Notes: generated by a model not told the origin, from the letters alone. A stretch of DNA of 28,313 nucleotides from Candidatus Atribacteria bacterium (GCA_003451675.1 DMCY01000017.1:1-28313); one strand, 5' to 3'. Shown: positions 16,487 through 24,456, numbered from the stretch's first letter. Numbers and translations are program-made.

Positions 16487-17257
16487 TTATAAATCAATTG
16501 ACTGAACCCACTCATAGAGTTTTTTATAAGTAAAACTTTTTTCTTTAACAAAAAATTCAAATCCTACAAACCCTGAATATACTTTAGAGAGCTCTTTAAG
16601 AATGAACTTATAATCAAGTTCCCCGGTCCAGGGCTCGCACCTATAAGGAACATTTGCTATATGGATATATCCTATAAATTGGTGATATTTTTGTAAGGTG
16701 TCTAATATATTCCCCTCCATAATTTGCATATGATATATATCATAAAGTATTTTAAGATGCTCAGAATTTATTGATTGAATCAACTCAAGGGTTACTAGAA
16801 AATTGTCTAAAAAATAATTTTTATGGTCCTTTAAAGAATTTAAAGGTTCGATCACCAACATAATGTCTCTCTTTTTAGCAACTTCAACAAGAACTCTAAG
16901 ATTATCATATAAGCGAAGTAATTTTTTTTCACTGCTTATTGAATTAATTTTTACACTTCCATCGTTCTCTAATACATCTGACAACAACATGATATGTTTA
17001 CACTTTAATTTCTTTGCTACATCTATAGAAGCATTTACTTCTTGAATAACCTTTTCTTTGCTGTCCAGGGTTAAAGATGATATTCTATTCCCACTAAAAT
17101 TAGTAACTTTTAAACCACTATTTATGATTAGCTCAAAATCTTTATCCCGCCAATCCCAGAATTCAATAAATTTAAACCTCGCCTGTTTAATTCTTGTAAG
17201 TTTCTCCTCTAAATTCTCTTTGGGATATATTGAGTCTATACACAACGAATATTGCAT
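16487..17257 (-). CDS. Hydroxypyruvate isomerase-like TIM-barrel protein
   Basis: Member of the sugar-isomerase/AP-endonuclease-2 superfamily, closest in motif to the Hyi/OtnI (hydroxypyruvate or 2-oxo-tetronate isomerase) branch. Evidence: FIEFWDWRDKD near 30-40, IEPLN with Glu137, LYDIYHMQIMEG with Asp173, YIHIANVPYRCEPWTGELDY with His199 and Glu213, and Glu234 in VGFEFF. At 256 residues it is full length. The ATG at 17257 follows GGAAGGGC. It begins 52 bases after the CUT2 ATPase stops, so it is the last gene of that operon. It may isomerise the sugar imported by CUT2 or a product of it; substrate unknown. Confidence 0.75.
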   Translation of the reverse strand: MQYSLCIDSIYPKENLEEKLTRIKQARFKFIEFWDWRDKDFELIINSGLKVTNFSGNRISSLTLDSKEKVIQEVNASIDVAKKLKCKHIMLLSDVLENDGSVKINSISSEKKLLRLYDNLRVLVEVAKKRDIMLVIEPLNSLKDHKNYFLDNFLVTLELIQSINSEHLKILYDIYHMQIMEGNILDTLQKYHQFIGYIHIANVPYRCEPWTGELDYKFILKELSKVYSGFVGFEFFVKEKSFTYKKLYEWVQSIDL

Positions 17258-17309
17258 TTCTTTGCCCTTCCTTTAATGAAATGAAAATTTTAATTCTAAA
17301 CACCTATAA

Positions 17310-18068
17310 TCAAGCAAGTTTTTTCCCTGTTCTAATAATCTCTATAATATCTTCTGCTGAAATTTTATCCTTATTAAAATCTCCTAATTTTTCTCCATGC
17401 TCTAAAACAGTAAATCTATCAGCTACTGAATAGACATGATAGATATTATGAGTAATAAAAATTACCGACAGTCCCCTTTCTCGCGCATCAGTTACATAAT
17501 CAAGAACCTTGCGGGATTCTTTAATCGAAAGAGCCGCGGTTGGTTCATCAAGAACAAGAAGTTTTGCCCCGAAATAAATTGCCCTTCCTATTGCTATCGC
17601 CTGTCTTTCTCCTCCGGAAAGGAGCGATACTTCTTCGTCAACCGAACGAATATTAATTCCAATCTCCTTTAAAGCTTCTTTAGCAACCTTATCTATCTTC
17701 TTCCTATCTAAAAAATTTACCACTTTAGCAAATTTTCTTACCGGTTCCCGTCCGAGGAAAAAATTCCGGGCAATACTCATCAAATCAATAAGAGCAAGGT
17801 GTTGATAAACTGTTTCAATGCCCATACCTCTTGCCTTTCTAGGAGAATCTATATGTTCTTTTTTACCTTCAAAATGTATTTCTCCACTATCTGGTGGACA
17901 TACTCCGGTTAAAACTTTTATAAGGGTTGATTTCCCGGCACCATTATCTCCTACAAGTCCTACTACTTCTTGACGTTTAACCGTAAAATCAACATTTTTT
18001 AAAGCTTGAACTGTGCCAAATCGTTTGTTTATTCCTACCATTTTAACTAAAAAATCATCTTTTTTCAT
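17310..18068 (-). CDS. ABC transporter ATPase, CUT2 type, single nucleotide-binding domain
   Basis: Energises the CUT2 importer with the permease encoded upstream. Walker A GDNGAGKST (41-49), signature LSGGERQ (150-156), Walker B LLVLDEP (170-176), H-loop in FITHN. The frame is open to a GTG at 18080, but the ATG at 18068 overlaps the permease stop as ATGA and has AAAGGGGTGG before it, so I start there (252 residues). Typical CUT2 ATPases such as RbsA are about 500 residues with two fused domains; this is the half-size FrcA-like form and must act as a homodimer. Tight coupling to the permease supports a dedicated partner. Confidence 0.88.
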   Translation of the reverse strand: MKKDDFLVKMVGINKRFGTVQALKNVDFTVKRQEVVGLVGDNGAGKSTLIKVLTGVCPPDSGEIHFEGKKEHIDSPRKARGMGIETVYQHLALIDLMSIARNFFLGREPVRKFAKVVNFLDRKKIDKVAKEALKEIGINIRSVDEEVSLLSGGERQAIAIGRAIYFGAKLLVLDEPTAALSIKESRKVLDYVTDARERGLSVIFITHNIYHVYSVADRFTVLEHGEKLGDFNKDKISAEDIIEIIRTGKKLA

Positions 18069-19042
18069 TTTATTGCCCACCCCTTTAATTTGGTGTTAGT
18101 AATTACGGCTAAGATTAAAATAATACCAATAAATGCCTGATACCAATAAGCAGGCGCACCGGACATAATTAAACCTGATCGAACCATCCCCATTAAAAGA
18201 ACTCCAAATAATGTACCGATAAGATTGCCATATCCTCCGCTCATTAAGGTACCTCCAACTACAACCGCAGCAATTGCTTCAAGTTCCATACCAGTACCTC
18301 TTAAAGGATCAACCGAATTAAACCGGGCAAACTGAATACAACCGGCCAGACCGGCAAGCATTGCGCAAATAATAAAATTTATAATTTTAACTTTATCTAC
18401 AGAAATTCCTAATACTCGAGCGGCTTCTTTATTCCCTCCGGTAGCATAAGTAGCATTCCCGTAAGGGGTTCTAACTAAAATTACATTTAATAAAAGAATG
18501 ATTGCAAAAAACCATATAGATGATACTCTAAATTCTCCCAGAAAATGACCATTTAATCCACGGAGAAAAGAGGAAGTTCCCCAATAACGAACTGCAAAAC
18601 CTCCGGTAACTGCTAATAATATCCCTCTCCAAAACATCAAAGTGCCTAAAGTAGTAATAAAAGAAGGTATTTTATATTTTACTGTAATAATTCCATTAAT
18701 CAATCCTATAAAAAAGGCAGCTGTTAAGGCTAATAAAAATCCAATCCATAAAGGAATCCCTGCATTGGCAGTAACAGCGAGAATCATAGCGGAAAACCCG
18801 AAGGTTGAACCGACAGAAAGGTCAAATTCCCCGGTTATCATCAAAAAAGTAATTCCTGCTGCTACAATTCCAAGTTCTGACGCAACAGTTACGATACCAG
18901 CAAGTGATTCTAAACTTAAAAAACGGGTAGCAGTAAAGCAAAATACAATGAAAACTAAAACCAATCCTACTAATGCACCAAGTTCCGGATGAGTCCTAAG
19001 CAATAAGGCAATAGAGGAATTAAATTTTGACTTATTCTCCAT
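18065..19042 (-). CDS. ABC transporter permease, CUT2 (RbsC-like)
   Basis: Inner-membrane subunit, 325 residues and about eight to ten hydrophobic segments. Family features include GEFDLSVGS near 71-79, NGIITVKYKIPSFITTLGTL near 115-134, and the C-terminal GGTLMSGGYGNLIGTLFG segment near 268-285. The ATG at 19042 follows AAAGGAGG at good spacing. Its stop overlaps the ATPase start by four bases (ATGA). Substrate is not readable from this subunit; relatives carry ribose, xylose, fructose or inositol. Confidence 0.9.
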   Translation of the reverse strand: MENKSKFNSSIALLLRTHPELGALVGLVLVFIVFCFTATRFLSLESLAGIVTVASELGIVAAGITFLMITGEFDLSVGSTFGFSAMILAVTANAGIPLWIGFLLALTAAFFIGLINGIITVKYKIPSFITTLGTLMFWRGILLAVTGGFAVRYWGTSSFLRGLNGHFLGEFRVSSIWFFAIILLLNVILVRTPYGNATYATGGNKEAARVLGISVDKVKIINFIICAMLAGLAGCIQFARFNSVDPLRGTGMELEAIAAVVVGGTLMSGGYGNLIGTLFGVLLMGMVRSGLIMSGAPAYWYQAFIGIILILAVITNTKLKGWAIK

Positions 19043-19074
19043 TCACTTTTCCTCCTTTTAGTAATTAGTGAAGC

Positions 19075-19119
19075 AATAAGTTGATAGGAAGGTAATTATT
19101 CCCTTCCTATCAACTTATT
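19075..19119 (-). promoter_or_regulatory. Perfect 18-bp hairpin between binding-protein and permease genes
   Basis: Arms 19075-19092 (AATAAGTTGATAGGAAGG) and 19102-19119 are exact reverse complements around a 9-base AT-rich loop. It lies 17 bases after the binding-protein stop and 33 bases before the permease start. On the minus strand no T-run follows, so it looks less like a terminator than like a stem that protects the 3' end of a processed binding-protein mRNA, as known between malE and malF. On the plus strand a T-rich stretch does follow, so an opposite-strand terminator is the alternative. Confidence 0.7.
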
Positions 19120-19135
19120 TTTATTTATTCATCTT

Positions 19136-20122
19136 TTACCAATATTTCTGCATTACTAACTCTTCAACACTTTTTACATTTGAAGCATCAATAAAACCAG
19201 GTCCGGTTAGTACATCATTAGCAGGGAGGAAATTGTATTTGTTTAAAAGGTAAAGGAACTGCATCGGTAAATATCCTTGCAAATATTGTTGTTGTGAAAT
19301 AGTAAATAAAGTTGTTCCTTCTTTTATTGAATGAACAACTTCATCTGACACATCAAAAGCGCCATGGATTACTTTTCCATCCAAACCCTGTTCTTTTAAG
19401 AAAGTAATTACATATGCACTATCTATGGAACCCAGAGTAAAAATGGCATCGGTATCAGGATGTTTTGCGAAATATCCTTTTAGAATTTCAATTGCTTGAG
19501 TCGGGTCTAAATAAGTAGCTAACTTTTCTGCAGGTACTCCATTTGCTGTCATTACTTCAATAAAACCTTTAGCTCTATATTCTAAACCCATATGTCCAAT
19601 CTCATGAACAGTTACAACCGCCCGTTCTGGTTTACGAACTGCTAAAATTCTCTGAGCTGCTTTCTTGCCGGATAGATATTCATCTCCACCTACATAGAAT
19701 AGGTAAGGAATTCTTTCTGCTTCAGGACGAGGATCAGGTACATTGATAGCGATTACAGGAATGCCTGCAGCAATAGCTTTCCGAAGAGGGGCATCAAGGG
19801 CAGCGGGATCAGTAATAGTAACTGCTATTCCATCTGGTTTGGTGGCAATTGCACTATTCAACATATTAACAAGTTCTTCCACTGAATATTTGGCTGGACC
19901 AGAATAAACAGCATTTATTGTATCTTCTGTCCCTTTAGTAATTGCTTCAGCTCCTTCTTTCATACCTTTCATTACTACGCCCCAGAAAGGATCACCCGGA
20001 CCACCGTGAGATACAACATAGAAGTTGAAAGTTTTTGCCTCCACAATACCTCCGAAAAGAAGTGCGGTTAAACATACAAATACAAATATTAGAGCTAAGC
20101 GAGATTTTAAAGTACCTTTCAT
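19136..20122 (-). CDS. Sugar ABC transporter substrate-binding protein (CUT2, Peripla_BP_4 type)
   Basis: Periplasmic sugar receptor, 328 residues. Signal peptide: basic MKGTLKSR, hydrophobic core to about 27, likely cleavage after VEA before KTFNF. The mature chain begins with FYVVSHGGPGDPFWGVVMKG, the usual ribose-binding-protein-like first strand and helix, and contains AIAAGIPVIAINVPDP and TLGSIDSAYVI. The ATG at 20122 follows AGGAGG. First gene of the CUT2 operon, with the LacI-type operator 265 bases upstream and a spare GGAGG at 20191-20201. The cargo could be an inositol (compare IbpA of Caulobacter) or another monosaccharide. Confidence 0.88.
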   Translation of the reverse strand: MKGTLKSRLALIFVFVCLTALLFGGIVEAKTFNFYVVSHGGPGDPFWGVVMKGMKEGAEAITKGTEDTINAVYSGPAKYSVEELVNMLNSAIATKPDGIAVTITDPAALDAPLRKAIAAGIPVIAINVPDPRPEAERIPYLFYVGGDEYLSGKKAAQRILAVRKPERAVVTVHEIGHMGLEYRAKGFIEVMTANGVPAEKLATYLDPTQAIEILKGYFAKHPDTDAIFTLGSIDSAYVITFLKEQGLDGKVIHGAFDVSDEVVHSIKEGTTLFTISQQQYLQGYLPMQFLYLLNKYNFLPANDVLTGPGFIDASNVKSVEELVMQKYW

Positions 20123-20190
20123 TATTTCTTACCTCCTAAAATATTTTTAAATTTTGAAAAACACTTAAGAAAATTCTTCTTCTTGTATCT

Positions 20191-20201
20191 CACCTCCTCT
20201 T
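20191..20201 (-). promoter_or_regulatory. Orphan Shine-Dalgarno-like block in the leader of the CUT2 operon
   Basis: On the minus strand AAGAGGAGGTG lies about 69 bases before the true start at 20122, which has its own AGGAGG. No start codon is at proper distance after it. From the GTG inside the block an open frame of 23 codons runs exactly into the gene start (TAATG junction), but spacing argues against its use. Comparable blocks precede the genes starting at 16146 and 26515. Confidence 0.4.
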
Positions 20202-20384
20202 ATTGATTCCCTGCTATTTAATGGAAAATCTCTTTTATATAGGGCATGTTCACAGGGAGTATCTTGATTTTTCAAGAAGCTAATTTTGGTAATTTTATTA
20301 GTAGAAAAGCTGGGTAAATTAATAATCTAAAAAATGCATTGTATGTAAGTTTTTAAGTATAATCTAACCGATTCTTTAATATTT

Positions 20385-20400
20385 ACGCGAACGTTTGCAT
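20385..20400. promoter_or_regulatory. LacI-family operator
   Basis: Core GCGAACGTTTGC (20387-20398) is a 12-base inverted repeat centred on CG with a single mismatch (GCGAAC against GCAAAC), the standard form of LacI/GalR-family sites. The outermost A...T pair also matches. It is the only site of this quality I found in the window. It lies upstream of the CUT2 binding-protein gene, near a candidate -10, so repression of that operon by the LacI-type protein encoded at 8187-9224 is a reasonable prediction. Confidence 0.65.
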
Positions 20401-20802
20401 TATATTTAAATAATTTTTCCAAAATTTATTTTTTATTTTAATTTAACCGAAAATAGCTTGGCTCAATATCCAATCCAGACTTTTTATATTTAACTTCATT
20501 TGTCTATAAATTATAAGTCCAAAGAAAAAATGTAGAAAACTCAAGAAGTATTAATATAATTATGCAGTCGATTGCAGGTAGTTTATTTTACAATAAGACA
20601 ATCCTCTTTGTCAAAGATTTTTTATAATTTTTTTATAATATTTATGATAGAATTAACTTTACTGCATTTAGGATAAATAAATAGGTATCCATCCCTATTT
20701 CTATTTATAAAGATAAGCAGTTCATCTGAGAAGCATTTAATACTCATTTAGCAAAAGATGTGAATTTTTTTTGGAAAAAAATTATTCTTCGGTTATTTTT
20801 GA

Positions 20803-20808
20803 TATAAT
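20803..20808 (+). promoter_or_regulatory. Probable -10 box for the PAP2 gene
   Basis: A perfect TATAAT 32 bases before the ATG at 20841. No good -35 is found at 16-18 bases; TTGGAA at 20771-20776 is too far (26 bases). The upstream stretch is A/T-rich, which could serve as an UP-like element. Confidence 0.4.
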
Positions 20809-20840
20809 AAATTACTATTGTTGATAAGGAAGTTGCCGAT

Positions 20841-21740
20841 ATGGATACCATTTTTCAGTGGGGATTAGATTTCATTATTATGATTCAACAGATTGACACA
20901 CCATTGCTGGATTCTTTTTTTCGAGCTGTTACCTCAATTGGAGATGAATTATTTTATTTGCTTTTATTTCCCTTCCTTCTTTGGTGTGTTGACTTTTATT
21001 TGGGGATACGAGTCGGAATTATCTTTTTATTATCCGTTTATATTAATACCGGATTAAAAGAGATATTCCAGCAGCCCCGCCCTTTTGATATTTTACCGGA
21101 AATTCAAAAGGTTCATGCCTCTGGATATGGTTTTCCCAGCAACCATGCCCAGACTTCCCTGGTTGTCTGGGGTAGTATAGCTTATTGGAAAAAGCAAATC
21201 TGGGTTCGTAACCTTTCTGTTTTACTGATTCTTTTGATTGGATTTTCCCGCATCTATCTTGGCGTCCATTTTCCCACCGATATCCTGGGAGGATGGTTAT
21301 TCGGCGGACTCATTCTCGGTCTAAGTTATTTTATTTTTCTAAAAATTAAACTCGATTTTATTCAAGAGAATATGATATTTAAAATAATTGTCATTACGCT
21401 ATTTCCGGTGATCTTATTACAAATTCAATCATCACCGGATATTATCAGTTCGGTAGCTGCTTTGGCCGGTGTTAGCTATGGTCTGCTATTTTTTTCTTCT
21501 TCTATTGGGGGGATTCGACCGGGAAACTGGCTGCAGCGGCTGATCAGTTTTCTGCTTGGGGTTATCGGAATAGGGATAATATATCTTGGATTAAAATCGA
21601 TACTTCCTTCAGAGGGCCAATCCTTCTATCAATTAAGCCGATTTTTCCGTTATCTGTTATTGGGTATATGGATCAGTTTTGGGGCACCCTGGTTATTTAT
21701 CCGGATGGGATTAGTCCGTCAAGTGGAGAAAAAATCATGA
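20841..21740 (+). CDS. PAP2-family membrane phosphatase
   Basis: Integral membrane phosphatase of the type-2 phosphatidic acid phosphatase family, acting on a lipid phosphate or diphosphate such as undecaprenyl diphosphate or phosphatidylglycerol phosphate. All three catalytic motifs are present: K73 with R80-P81 (KEIFQQPRP), PSNH (99-102; usually PSGH), and SR136-137 with His143 and Asp147 (SRIYLGVHFPTD). The length is 299 residues, with a C-terminal extension of four or more extra membrane spans compared with minimal PAP2 enzymes. The ATG at 20841 follows AAGGAAG eight bases before. It is transcribed away from the CUT2 operon; no functional tie to sugar uptake is evident. Substrate unknown. 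Confidence 0.88.
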   Translation: MDTIFQWGLDFIIMIQQIDTPLLDSFFRAVTSIGDELFYLLLFPFLLWCVDFYLGIRVGIIFLLSVYINTGLKEIFQQPRPFDILPEIQKVHASGYGFPSNHAQTSLVVWGSIAYWKKQIWVRNLSVLLILLIGFSRIYLGVHFPTDILGGWLFGGLILGLSYFIFLKIKLDFIQENMIFKIIVITLFPVILLQIQSSPDIISSVAALAGVSYGLLFFSSSIGGIRPGNWLQRLISFLLGVIGIGIIYLGLKSILPSEGQSFYQLSRFFRYLLLGIWISFGAPWLFIRMGLVRQVEKKS

Positions 21741-21979
21741 AATGGAGAAAATGGAGTTCCTATTTTTAATTATAGGCCCCAAATTATGACCTTTTGCAGA
21801 GGTACAGAAATAATTATCCGGTATGTTATACTATCCAACAGAATTTAAAATAAAATGAGTAAATTTGAAAATAAACTCATCAAACTAAATGTTACAAAAC
21901 TCGTAATAAAATAACCTAAAAAAAGTCCAACCATAAAACACTTGGAATAATATTTTTACAAAAAAGGAGGAGAGATAGA

Positions 21980-22816
21980 ATGATTAATAGATCAAAAATC
22001 GGCCTTAACAGAATCATTTACCCAAATTTAAAATTAGAGAATTTTTTTAAATTTGTTAAAGATTTGGACCTAAATAAAATCGAATTGCGCAATGACCTTC
22101 CCGGAGGAAAGATAATTGATGGCTATACTCCTGGACAGCTGAAAGAACTTTCAAAAAAATATGGAGTGGAAATCTTAACTATCAATGCCTTACAAAAATT
22201 TAATTTAGGCGCAATGCTTCCTGAAACTATAAAGGAATTGAAAAAATTAATTAATCTCTCACTATCCATTGGTTGCAAGGCAATTGTATTGTGCCCTAAT
22301 AATGATGTTGAGGATAAAAGGAATTCAGAGGAGATTTTTAAAGAAACAGTAGAAGCTTTAAAATCTTTTGGTCCTTTATTTCAAGACAGCGGAATGCAAG
22401 GTTATTTAGAACCCTTAGGGTTTAAAGAATATTCTCTTAGGTCGATAGTTACAGCAATGAGAGCTATTCAAGAATCAGGTTATCCTGTCTATAAAATTGT
22501 TCATGATACCTTCCACCACCATCTCGGTCCTGATACCTTTGACATAATTAAAAACGATTATGATATATCTTATACCGGATTAGTTCACATCTCCGGGGTA
22601 GAATGTAATATTCCTGTTGATGAATATAGAGATAATCATCGTGTTTTAGTCACTGCACGAGATAGGCTTCAGACCAAAGAACAAATAGAATTGCTCCTCA
22701 GGCTGGGCTATACGGGAAACATTTCCTTTGAACCTTTTTCTCAAAAAGTACAAGAGATGGAGATTGAAAAGATAAAATCAGCTATTAACCATAGTATAGA
22801 ATATATAAGTAAATAA
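21980..22816 (+). CDS. TIM-barrel isomerase, IolI-like (probable inosose isomerase)
   Basis: Likely interconverts keto-inositols: B. subtilis IolI isomerises 2-keto-myo-inositol and 1-keto-D-chiro-inositol. The 278-residue length equals that of IolI, and the N-terminal pattern is shared: KIELRNDLP followed by a leucine/tyrosine helix and ILTINALQKFN, where IolI has a similar NAL..FN strand. The metal tetrad is in place: Glu144 (LEPLG), Asp176 (HDTFHHH), His203 (VHISGVE) and Glu251 (SFEPF). The ATG at 21980 follows AAAGGAGGAGAG. It is monocistronic on the plus strand after a 239-base gap. The recognition is from memory of IolI and should be treated as moderate; the isomerase/epimerase superfamily itself is certain. 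Confidence 0.7.
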   Translation: MINRSKIGLNRIIYPNLKLENFFKFVKDLDLNKIELRNDLPGGKIIDGYTPGQLKELSKKYGVEILTINALQKFNLGAMLPETIKELKKLINLSLSIGCKAIVLCPNNDVEDKRNSEEIFKETVEALKSFGPLFQDSGMQGYLEPLGFKEYSLRSIVTAMRAIQESGYPVYKIVHDTFHHHLGPDTFDIIKNDYDISYTGLVHISGVECNIPVDEYRDNHRVLVTARDRLQTKEQIELLLRLGYTGNISFEPFSQKVQEMEIEKIKSAINHSIEYISK

Positions 22817-23412
22817 AATAGCGTCTAAGGAAGAGTTTGCGGGTTGACTTTTAACACAGTATCTATTTATCTAATTTAAAACCAAAATATTAATTATTTA
22901 AGAAAAAGGGATATGTCCTATTTGTTCTAAAATTGTGGAAAAATGCCCTCTTGAAAGCCTTATATAATAATGGTTTTCATCAACACCTAATATAAGCGAT
23001 TTTAAGCGCCGATTTTAAAAAATATGACCAATCACCTTAGCCAACCTCAAAAAACGCTTCTACGGCAATATTTCTCTGAAACCCTTATTTTGCAAGACTT
23101 TCAGCAGCCTAAAAATACATATTTTGGCCTCTTTTTTCCTTATTTTCTCAACTACTACCAACATCTTATATAACAAAAAACCTAAAAACCCTTATATTTT
23201 CTACGTTTTAAAGCCTTACCATTTTTTCCTATAAAAACTGATAATCCTCTAATTCTATATATAATTTATCTATCTTACTTAGTTAAAAATCAGTTTTACA
23301 GAACTGTCTCCTGTCATGCTCAGGAAAGCCTTATAAGATAAGGGTTTCAAAAGATTTCACCCCTTATCTTTGCTTATCTTCCAGGCTATTCTTACGAGAT
23401 ATTAAACTATTA
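22817..23412. other. Repeat-rich gene desert, probable transposon debris
   Basis: 596 bases without a credible gene. It holds the first copy of the 127-bp direct repeat (22844-22969). Inverted 11-mers GAAACCCTTAT are at 23078-23088 (plus) and 23338-23348 (minus), 271 bases end to end. An inner perfect inverted 9-mer AAAACTGAT / ATCAGTTTT lies at 23234-23242 and 23289-23297. Variants of CCTTAT recur throughout. The layout suggests decayed non-autonomous elements. Confidence 0.5.
22844..22969 (+). repeat. Direct repeat, copy 1
   Basis: The last 45 bases (22925-22969) are identical to 27557-27601, and alignable similarity extends left to about TTGAC at 22844 (27474 in the other copy) with scattered substitutions and small gaps. 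Same orientation in both places. Function unknown; probably the end of a mobile element or a dispersed non-coding repeat. Confidence 0.8.
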
Positions 23413-23838
23413 TTATAATACTTTTTCCTTAACACTAATTACAAATTCTGGAGAAAGTGTAGCTATAAGTTCTTTTTTTTGATTATAAAAATCTAAGAAA
23501 AATGTAATATTTCCTGGGTTTTCAAATTTGAAATCACTATTGACCAATGAAATAACTATTTTGTTAAAAGGTTTAATTCTCGGTTGGGGTAAAACACTAT
23601 CAACTAATACTGTTTCTTTTTCATTGTATTTCATCCGTATTTTAAATTTAAATACTTCCTTATTGTCTTCAGTTTTTACTTTTGCATATATCCCAACTCT
23701 TAATGATTTTGGCCACGTATTTTGATTATCAGGAGTTACTTGGAACTCAATAGAATCATCATAAATACCCATAAGAGAGTGTTTGTTCCCTAATTCTTTT
23801 CTAATATCATCACAAATAATAAAATTCAATAATTTCAT
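23413..23838 (-). CDS. Hypothetical protein, DUF6941-like
   Basis: 141 residues, no signal peptide or membrane segment, rich in beta-strand patterns. The N-terminus LNFIICDDIRKELGNKHSLM followed by GIYDD resembles the DUF6941 family, whose members start with a C/DD(V/I)R..GNK.SL.GIY pattern; function of that family is unknown to me. The ATG at 23838 lies 12 bases after the stop of the MqsA-like gene, so the two are co-transcribed. Assignment rests on the N-terminal motif only. Confidence 0.65.
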   Translation of the reverse strand: MKLLNFIICDDIRKELGNKHSLMGIYDDSIEFQVTPDNQNTWPKSLRVGIYAKVKTEDNKEVFKFKIRMKYNEKETVLVDSVLPQPRIKPFNKIVISLVNSDFKFENPGNITFFLDFYNQKKELIATLSPEFVISVKEKVL

Positions 23839-23850
23839 TTCTAATCTCCT

Positions 23851-24456
23851 CTATTCTGTGCTCGTTACAAGTGTGACTTCGTTAAATACTTTTTCCTGGT
23901 TATCGATATTTTTTTTCTCATAATACCTATAGAAAAGTGCAGATCCGGATGTTGCTACCATACCATCAGCCTCAATAAAATTTCCCTTGCAAAAATCTAT
24001 TTCGGGCAGCAATTTTTGTACTGCCGCATTTATATGTATTTTTTGAGCTTCATTATAATCGTATTTATTTTCTGCTATCTCTAACAACCATGGGAACAGT
24101 TTGATAAATCGCATCAAAGCAATACCTGCAGAAGAAGGAGTATTAGTTCTATTTTTCGACTTAGTAAGTGTACGTTGGGGCATTTCTAATGCTCGCTCAA
24201 TTGACGACATACTTATTTTATTATCAAGAAAACTATTTAGAATATTCTCAACACTTTTTTGTTTTAATTTTTTAATCGTGTCATCTATTAAAGTTTCATT
24301 CTGATTAAAAAAATCACCTCGAGATCCACATGTAGAACATATATTTTCATGTATTTCAATATTATCTTGACCTCCAAAAGGTTCCTTTATTAAAATACTT
24401 TTTTTCTCGTCTATAATATCTATAGAGCCGCATGCTGGACATCTCTGTTTATTCAT
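23851..24456 (-). CDS. Zinc-finger/HTH protein, MqsA-antitoxin-like
   Basis: 201 residues in three parts. First, an N-terminal zinc-binding region with CPAC (Cys6, Cys9) and CSTC (Cys40, Cys43). Second, a helix-turn-helix region at about 78-130 (ISMSSIERALEMPQRTLTK...GIALMRFIKLFPWLLEIAE) like the C-terminal half of MqsA/YgiT-type antitoxins and related XRE-like proteins. Third, an extra C-terminal 70 residues (131-201) of unknown function with a GNFIEADGMVATSGSALFYR segment. The last part makes it longer than MqsA (131 residues). The ATG at 24456 follows GGAGGAGG and overlaps the stop of a 51-codon ORF. DNA binding and self-regulation are plausible; no RNase-type MqsR toxin is next to it. Confidence 0.65.
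   Translation of the reverse strand: MNKQRCPACGSIDIIDEKKSILIKEPFGGQDNIEIHENICSTCGSRGDFFNQNETLIDDTIKKLKQKSVENILNSFLDNKISMSSIERALEMPQRTLTKSKNRTNTPSSAGIALMRFIKLFPWLLEIAENKYDYNEAQKIHINAAVQKLLPEIDFCKGNFIEADGMVATSGSALFYRYYEKKNIDNQEKVFNEVTLVTSTE

Larger units (their letters stand above)
20123..20840. promoter_or_regulatory. Divergent intergenic region with LacI-type operator
   Basis: 718 bases between the minus-strand CUT2 operon and the plus-strand PAP2 gene. It holds the operator (20385-20400), a possible minus-strand -10 TATACT at about 20355-20360, a lone GGAGG block (20191-20201), a CTTGA-TTTT-TCAAG mini-stem near 20262-20275, and a plus-strand -10 (20803-20808). Between about 20410 and 20760 it is very AT-rich and I see no gene or repeat. 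Confidence 0.5.

Noticed and set aside
23851..24456. Calling the HTH gene a proven MqsRA antitoxin
   Set aside because: No MqsR-like gene is adjacent and the protein is 70 residues too long; only the zinc-finger and HTH resemblance is supported.
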